Assembly (NCBI GenBank): GCA_964006375.1
Contig: OZ023265.1
Location: 14,677,252 to 14,741,251, forward strand
Length of the DNA: 64,000 nt
Direction of reading: 5' to 3'
Origin: Tillus elongatus
Lineage: Eukaryota; Arthropoda; Insecta; Coleoptera; Cleridae
Part shown: positions 59,795 to 64,000 of the stretch, in pieces
Numbering within the stretch: the stretch's first letter is position 1
How the letters are laid out: each line of letters opens with the position of its first letter
Program-made: the position numbers and the translations under genes
The notes under the pieces: generated by a model
The model's database searches: none
What the model was told of the DNA's origin: nothing
What the model saw: only the letters and a program-made list of their open reading frames with translations

Positions 59795-59868
59795 AGCACA
59801 AGCCTCAGGCTTATTGTGTAGACATGTTGTACGATTTATGATAAGTTAATAAATAAATAAATAAATAA

Positions 59869-59934
<66 letters not shown>
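59795..59934 (+). repeat. Retroposon tail (TAAA)n continuing into (TA)n
   Basis: CAGCACAAGCCTCAGGC, TTATGATAAGTTAA, then seven TAAA units (to 59874) and a TA array (59873-59934). Suggests a tail can seed a TA array. Confidence 0.65.
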
Positions 59935-59937
<3 letters not shown>

Positions 59938-60601
59938 ACCGATAACTCAAAAAATAATAGACCGATCTTGATCAAATTTGGTGACTACCTTCCTTTTGCA
60001 AGTGTTTTCGATAAGTTCGTTAGCCAAGAAAATCGGACCAGGTTTTCCCGGAAAATTTTGTGTTTTCTTTTAAAAAAAATTCATATCTCCGTTAATAACA
60101 AAGTAAGGGCAACCAAATTTGGTACGCGCGTTTGTATTATAAAAAGTGAACTCTGTACCAAAATTTAGGTCTCTAGCTTTAAAACAACGAAGTTATGCGC
60201 AGTTAAATAAGCAAATGTTGGAGTTTTTCTCAAAACGTCAAACACGCAATTTCAAACGTCAAAACTGGCAATGTTTAGGCAAAGAACGTGAAACAAATAC
60301 CGATTGTGAAAAGAAAATGTTGCAAGAAAAGTGTTCTGAAAACCCTAAAGTTTCAAATACAACCGTCATTGCCCTTCATTTTACTAAAATATTTACAAAA
60401 TATTCATTTCAAATAGACCCTTTCTTTGATGCTTTGGCTGTCAGTTTAGTTAAGTTGATGCTTTTTTGGGTATTTATTTGTAGGTTTAGGGAAGTTTATG
60501 GTTTAACGGTTTATAATTTTTTTAGCTAATTTTCGTATAACAAATTCGTTAATGCATTTTTGTATTTTTTATCGAAATATGATGCGTTTATAAGAAAAAA
60601 A

Positions 60602-61500
60602 TCTGGACGCAGTAAGTGCGTTTTGGTAGCGAATTTTCGGTAAATTTGCAGATTCGTTCCCGAACGCTTTTCAAAAAACTGTTTTCAGAAACTTGCCTAG
60701 CCCCCCAACCTGGATGGACAGACCCCAAGAAAAATTTCTTTTTCACACCCCCAAGGAAGTTACGGGACCAGGAGTGAATAGGGGTGCTGGGCGGAGAAAG
60801 TAGTAAAAAGGAAATATGAGCAGAAAATACGATTAAAACGGGCTTGAAAGTTGTCATTTTCACATCTTGAAGCCATATACCACTTAAACCCTGCCTACCC
60901 CGCACAGCACTCCTATTCCCGCGGGTGCCGTAACTTCCTTGGCGGGTATGAACAAGAAGTTTTTCTTGTGGTTTATGCAACGAGGGTGGTTGTATGCACG
61001 TGAGGGGGGAAGGAAAATCCCCACGACGAAGCAGCCACCACCAACCCCACCGCAAGTCGAAGCGGCGGCGGGGGGGGATCTTCTTCGTCTTAGGCATTTT
61101 CCCACCCACCTCGTGTGCATACAACCACCGTCGTTGCATAAACCACAAGAAAAACTTCTTGTGCATACCCTCAAGGAAGTTACGTGACCTGGGGGCGAAT
61201 AGGAGTGCTGTTTGGGGTAGGCGGGGTTTAATGGGGATATGGCTTCAAACAGACAGCTTTTAAGCAGTTTTCTTCGCTTTTCATGGTCATATTTCCTTTT
61301 TACTACCTACCCCGCCCAGCACCCCTATTCACTCCCAGTCCCGTAACTTCCTGGGGGGTGGGAGGGGTGGTGGTGGTGTTGAACCAGAAATTTTTCTTGT
61401 GGTTTGTGCATCCAGGTGGGGTCCTAGTAATATTTCTGAAAACAATTTTTTGAAAAGCGTTCGGGAGCTAATCTGCAAATGTACCGAATTTTCATTAAAT
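60602..61500. repeat. Foldback unit A
   Basis: M left end TCTGGACGCAGTAAGTGCG leads into arm pieces GAACGCTTTTCAAAAAACTG, AGGAAGTTACGGGACCAGG, AATAGGGGTGCTGGGCGG, TAGTAAAAAGGAAATATGA and TTCTTGTGGTTTATGCAACG (60962). All recur in reverse order and orientation from 61114 to 61470. The GC-rich centre is near 61056. Confidence 0.85.
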
Positions 61501-61745
61501 CCTTCAAATTTCAATAACTCAATTTGCTATTAACGTAAGCTTTGTTGGCTAGGGAACCAACATTTAAGTATATCTTCAGAAATTTTTTGTATATTTTCAA
61601 ACCATAAGTAATTTTGAAAAAATATAGTACATTGTTTCTACTACATATTCTATACCGATAATCAGATTGATGCCTGCTCGCATTTGCTATCAAAAACATT
61701 TTTATGGAAATTCACTTCCATAAAACATTTGCTGCATCCAGACTT
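61484..61745 (+). repeat. M module, left end replaced by the foldback arm
   Basis: GAATTTTCATTAAATCC joins the arm end; right end CATTTGCTGCATCCAGAC. Confidence 0.7.
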
Positions 61746-61919
61746 GAAAAATGTTTATATATTTTCAAACAATAAATTTATTTCGATGAAATATGATACA
61801 TTGTTTTTACTATATAGGCAAACAAGTTTGATGCCTGCTTTCATCAAAGAAAGACATTTGCTATTAAAAATATTTTAAAGAAAATTCGCTACCATAACGC
61901 ACTTGCTGCGTCCAGAGAT
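61746..61919 (+). repeat. M module right half
   Basis: TTTTCAAACAATAAATTTA, then ACGCACTTGCTGCGTCCAGAG. Confidence 0.7.
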
Positions 61920-62470
61920 TTTTATATACCTCGCACAGCACCCCTATTCGCCCCCAGGTCAAGTAACTTCCTTGGGGGTATGAACAACAAGTTTTTCTTG
62001 TGGTTTATGCAACGAGGGTGGTTGTATGCACACGAGGGCGGAAGGAAAATGCCTACGACGAAGCAGATCCCCCCCGCTTTGACTTGTGCTAGTGTTGGGG
62101 GTGGCTGCTTCGTCGTGGGGATTTTCCTTCCCCCCTCGCGTGCATACAACCACCCTCGTTGCATAAACCACAAGAAAAATTTTCTGTTCATAGGGGTGCT
62201 GTGCGGGGTAGGCTGGGTTTAAGAGGGATATGGCTTCAAGATGTGAAAAAGACAACTTTCAAGCCAGTTTTATTCGCACTTTCTGCTCATATTTCCTTTT
62301 TACTACCTACCCCGCCCAGCACCCCTATTCACTCCTGGTCCCGTAACTTCCTTGGGGGTGTGAAGAAGAAATTTTTCTTGGGGTTTGTGTATCCAGGGGG
62401 GGGGGTAGGCAGGATTCTGAAAACAGTTTTTTGAAAATCGTTCGGGAGCTAATCTGTAAATTTACCGAAA
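61920..62470. repeat. Foldback unit B
   Basis: Inner arms 61993-62030 and 62141-62176 around a centre near 62085. Right side continues CTACCCCGCCCAGCACCC, CCCGTAACTTCC and TTTTTTGAAAATCGTTCGG. The left side starts directly at an M end, so its outer arm is shorter. Confidence 0.8.
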
Positions 62471-62489
62471 ATTCGCTACCAAAACGCAC

Positions 62490-63122
62490 ATATTTCAATA
62501 AAAAATGCAGAAATGCATTAACAAATTTGTTCTAAGAAAATTAGCTAAAAAAATTATAGACCGTTAAATCATAAACTTCACTAAACCTACGAATAAATAT
62601 CCAAAAAAGCATCGACTTAACCAAACTGACAGCCAAAGCATCAGAGAAAGGGTCTATTTGAAATGAATATTCTGTAAATATTTTAGTAGAATGAAGGGCA
62701 ATGACGGTTGAATCTGAAACTTAAGGGTCTGCAGAACACTCTTCTTGCAACATTTTCTTTTCACAATCCATATTTGTTTCACATTCTTTCCCTAAACATT
62801 GCCAATTTTGACGTTTAAAATTGCGAGTTTGACGTTTTGAGAAAAACTCCAAAATTTGTTTTTTAACTGCACATAACTTCTTTGTCTTTAAATCTAGGGA
62901 CCTATATTTTGGTACAGAGTTCGCACTTTATAATACAAACACGCGCAACACCTTGCTTTGTTATTTACGGAGATATGAATTTTTTTAGGAAGAAAACACA
63001 AAATTTTCCGGGAAAACCTGGTCCGATATTCCTGGCTAACGAACTTATCCAAGCCACTTGGAAAGTAAGGTACTCACCAAATTTGATCAAGATCGGTCCA
63101 TAATTTTTTTGAGTTATCGGTC
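62490..63122 (-). repeat. R module, reversed, right arm of the foldback
   Basis: Reverse complement of 59935-60600, including AACCGTCATTGCCCTTCAT and ATCGGACCAGG equivalents. Confidence 0.85.

Positions 63123-63124
<2 letters not shown>

Positions 63125-63205
<81 letters not shown>
63125..63205. repeat. (TA)n microsatellite
   Basis: About 40 units with one GTA interruption, at the outer end of the foldback. Confidence 0.95.
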
Positions 63206-63810
63206 AACACAGATCTCCTCATTAGCGAATAAAAAAATTAAAAATTGCTAATAAAGGGTCGCCAGTTGGACAACTATGATCTAGATAGTATACAAATTGT
63301 GGTTAATACAATTTCTTTATTGTGACCATTACAATTCAGCCTAAGATGAAAAAAAAAAAAGAAAAATGTGCCGACAATAAAATTATCTCGTATTTAAGCA
63401 CCTTTTGTTAACTTATCAAGAAGAATGATTCGTTTCGTAGGGGGTTCCCGTTTTCACAACAACAATAGAATCAAATATCTGTCGACTTCGAGGCGTCTCT
63501 AAATTTATTTACTTTATTAGACGAAAACATCTTTGTTCTGATAACGTCGTCAAATCTTACAGAGTGAGATTAAAATAATTCTGTGAAATGCAAATTTGCC
63601 AAACACAAACTCAAATAATGATTGGAAGATGTTCGATTAAAATTCAAGAGCCTAATGAAATTTTTCGTCTTTGTCGAACAATTATTTGGATCTCTAATTT
63701 CGTTAGAATTCTGAATTTAATTTGAACCTATTCTAAAGTCATCAGTTAGGTGGGATGTTAGTTTTACAGAAATGATCTAAATTTGACTGATGTCTTTTAT
63801 AAAATAATGT
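63206..63810. other. Unassigned; short reversed L remnant at the start
   Basis: AGATCTCCTCATTAGCGAAT at 63212 is an L end. The rest has no recognisable feature. Confidence 0.45.
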
Positions 63811-63960
<150 letters not shown>

Positions 63961-64000
63961 ATGTGAGAGTGAGTCTTGGAACAGTCTAGACGTGTATTTT

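Larger units (their letters stand above)
59933..63124. mobile_element. 3.2-kb foldback structure with nested palindromes
   Basis: R module forward at 59935-60601 and R module reversed at 62490-63122 form inverted arms of ~650 bp. Between them are two foldback units (60602-61500 and 61740-62470), each an inverted repeat of its own, and M pieces. TA arrays flank both outer ends (59873-59934, 63125-63205). No transposase is encoded. Confidence 0.75.

Overview
The window looks like AT-rich, repeat-dominated intergenic or heterochromatic DNA from an arthropod, probably an insect. The evidence is the repeat content: Tc1/mariner-type elements whose transposases carry the insect-style DUF4817 helix-turn-helix, a piggyBac-like remnant with a TTAA target, jockey/R1-type non-LTR retrotransposon fragments, tRNA-derived SINEs, and about 21 long (TA)n arrays. 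I found no intact host gene, no rRNA gene and no CRISPR array. At most one or two isolated host-type exons are present, the best at 22.9-23.1 kb. Every transposase or reverse transcriptase reading frame is broken by stops or frameshifts, or is truncated.

Layout. 0-2.8 kb: the end of one DNA transposon, a TA array, then a complete but dead Tc1/mariner-type element with ~380-bp inverted repeats. 3-5.5 kb: 3' part of a non-LTR element with RNase H, the first copy of a composite repeat, and a pogo-like terminus. 7.6-14.6 kb: GIY-YIG fragment, SINE, composite repeats, and an antisense non-LTR reverse transcriptase. 15.3-16.3 kb: a piggyBac-like 3' end interrupted by a 176-bp palindromic insertion. 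20-22.7 kb: a second long-TIR Tc1/mariner-type element with a retroposon-like insertion in one TIR. 24-30 kb: duplicated AT-rich blocks, a third Tc1/mariner-type element and reversed composite repeats. 30.36-39.71 kb: a 9.3-kb region bounded by inverted repeats carrying AAGTAGCTGGAC motifs, holding a ~170-bp satellite in two opposite orientations, a SINE, a dead RT and a transposase-like last exon. 40-44 kb: foldback unit, a ~120-bp tandem array split by a SINE and by a ~2-kb TG...CA element. 46.8-48.7 kb: a ~300-bp tandem repeat split by a LINE fragment with an 11-bp target duplication. 48.9-59.5 kb: more composite repeats and SINEs. 59.9-63.1 kb: a 3.2-kb foldback structure flanked by TA arrays.

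One modular repeat recurs across most of the window and explains many TA arrays. A left module (L, beginning with a short palindrome containing TTAGTGAATTTT) is followed by an internal (TA)n array, a right module (R, beginning GATAACTCAAAAAATAAT) and a terminal ~310-bp MITE-like module (M) whose two ends are inverted copies of a GGACGCAGCAAGTGCG motif. The most complete copy is 57406-58724. L, R, M and foldback variants are referred to by these names below.
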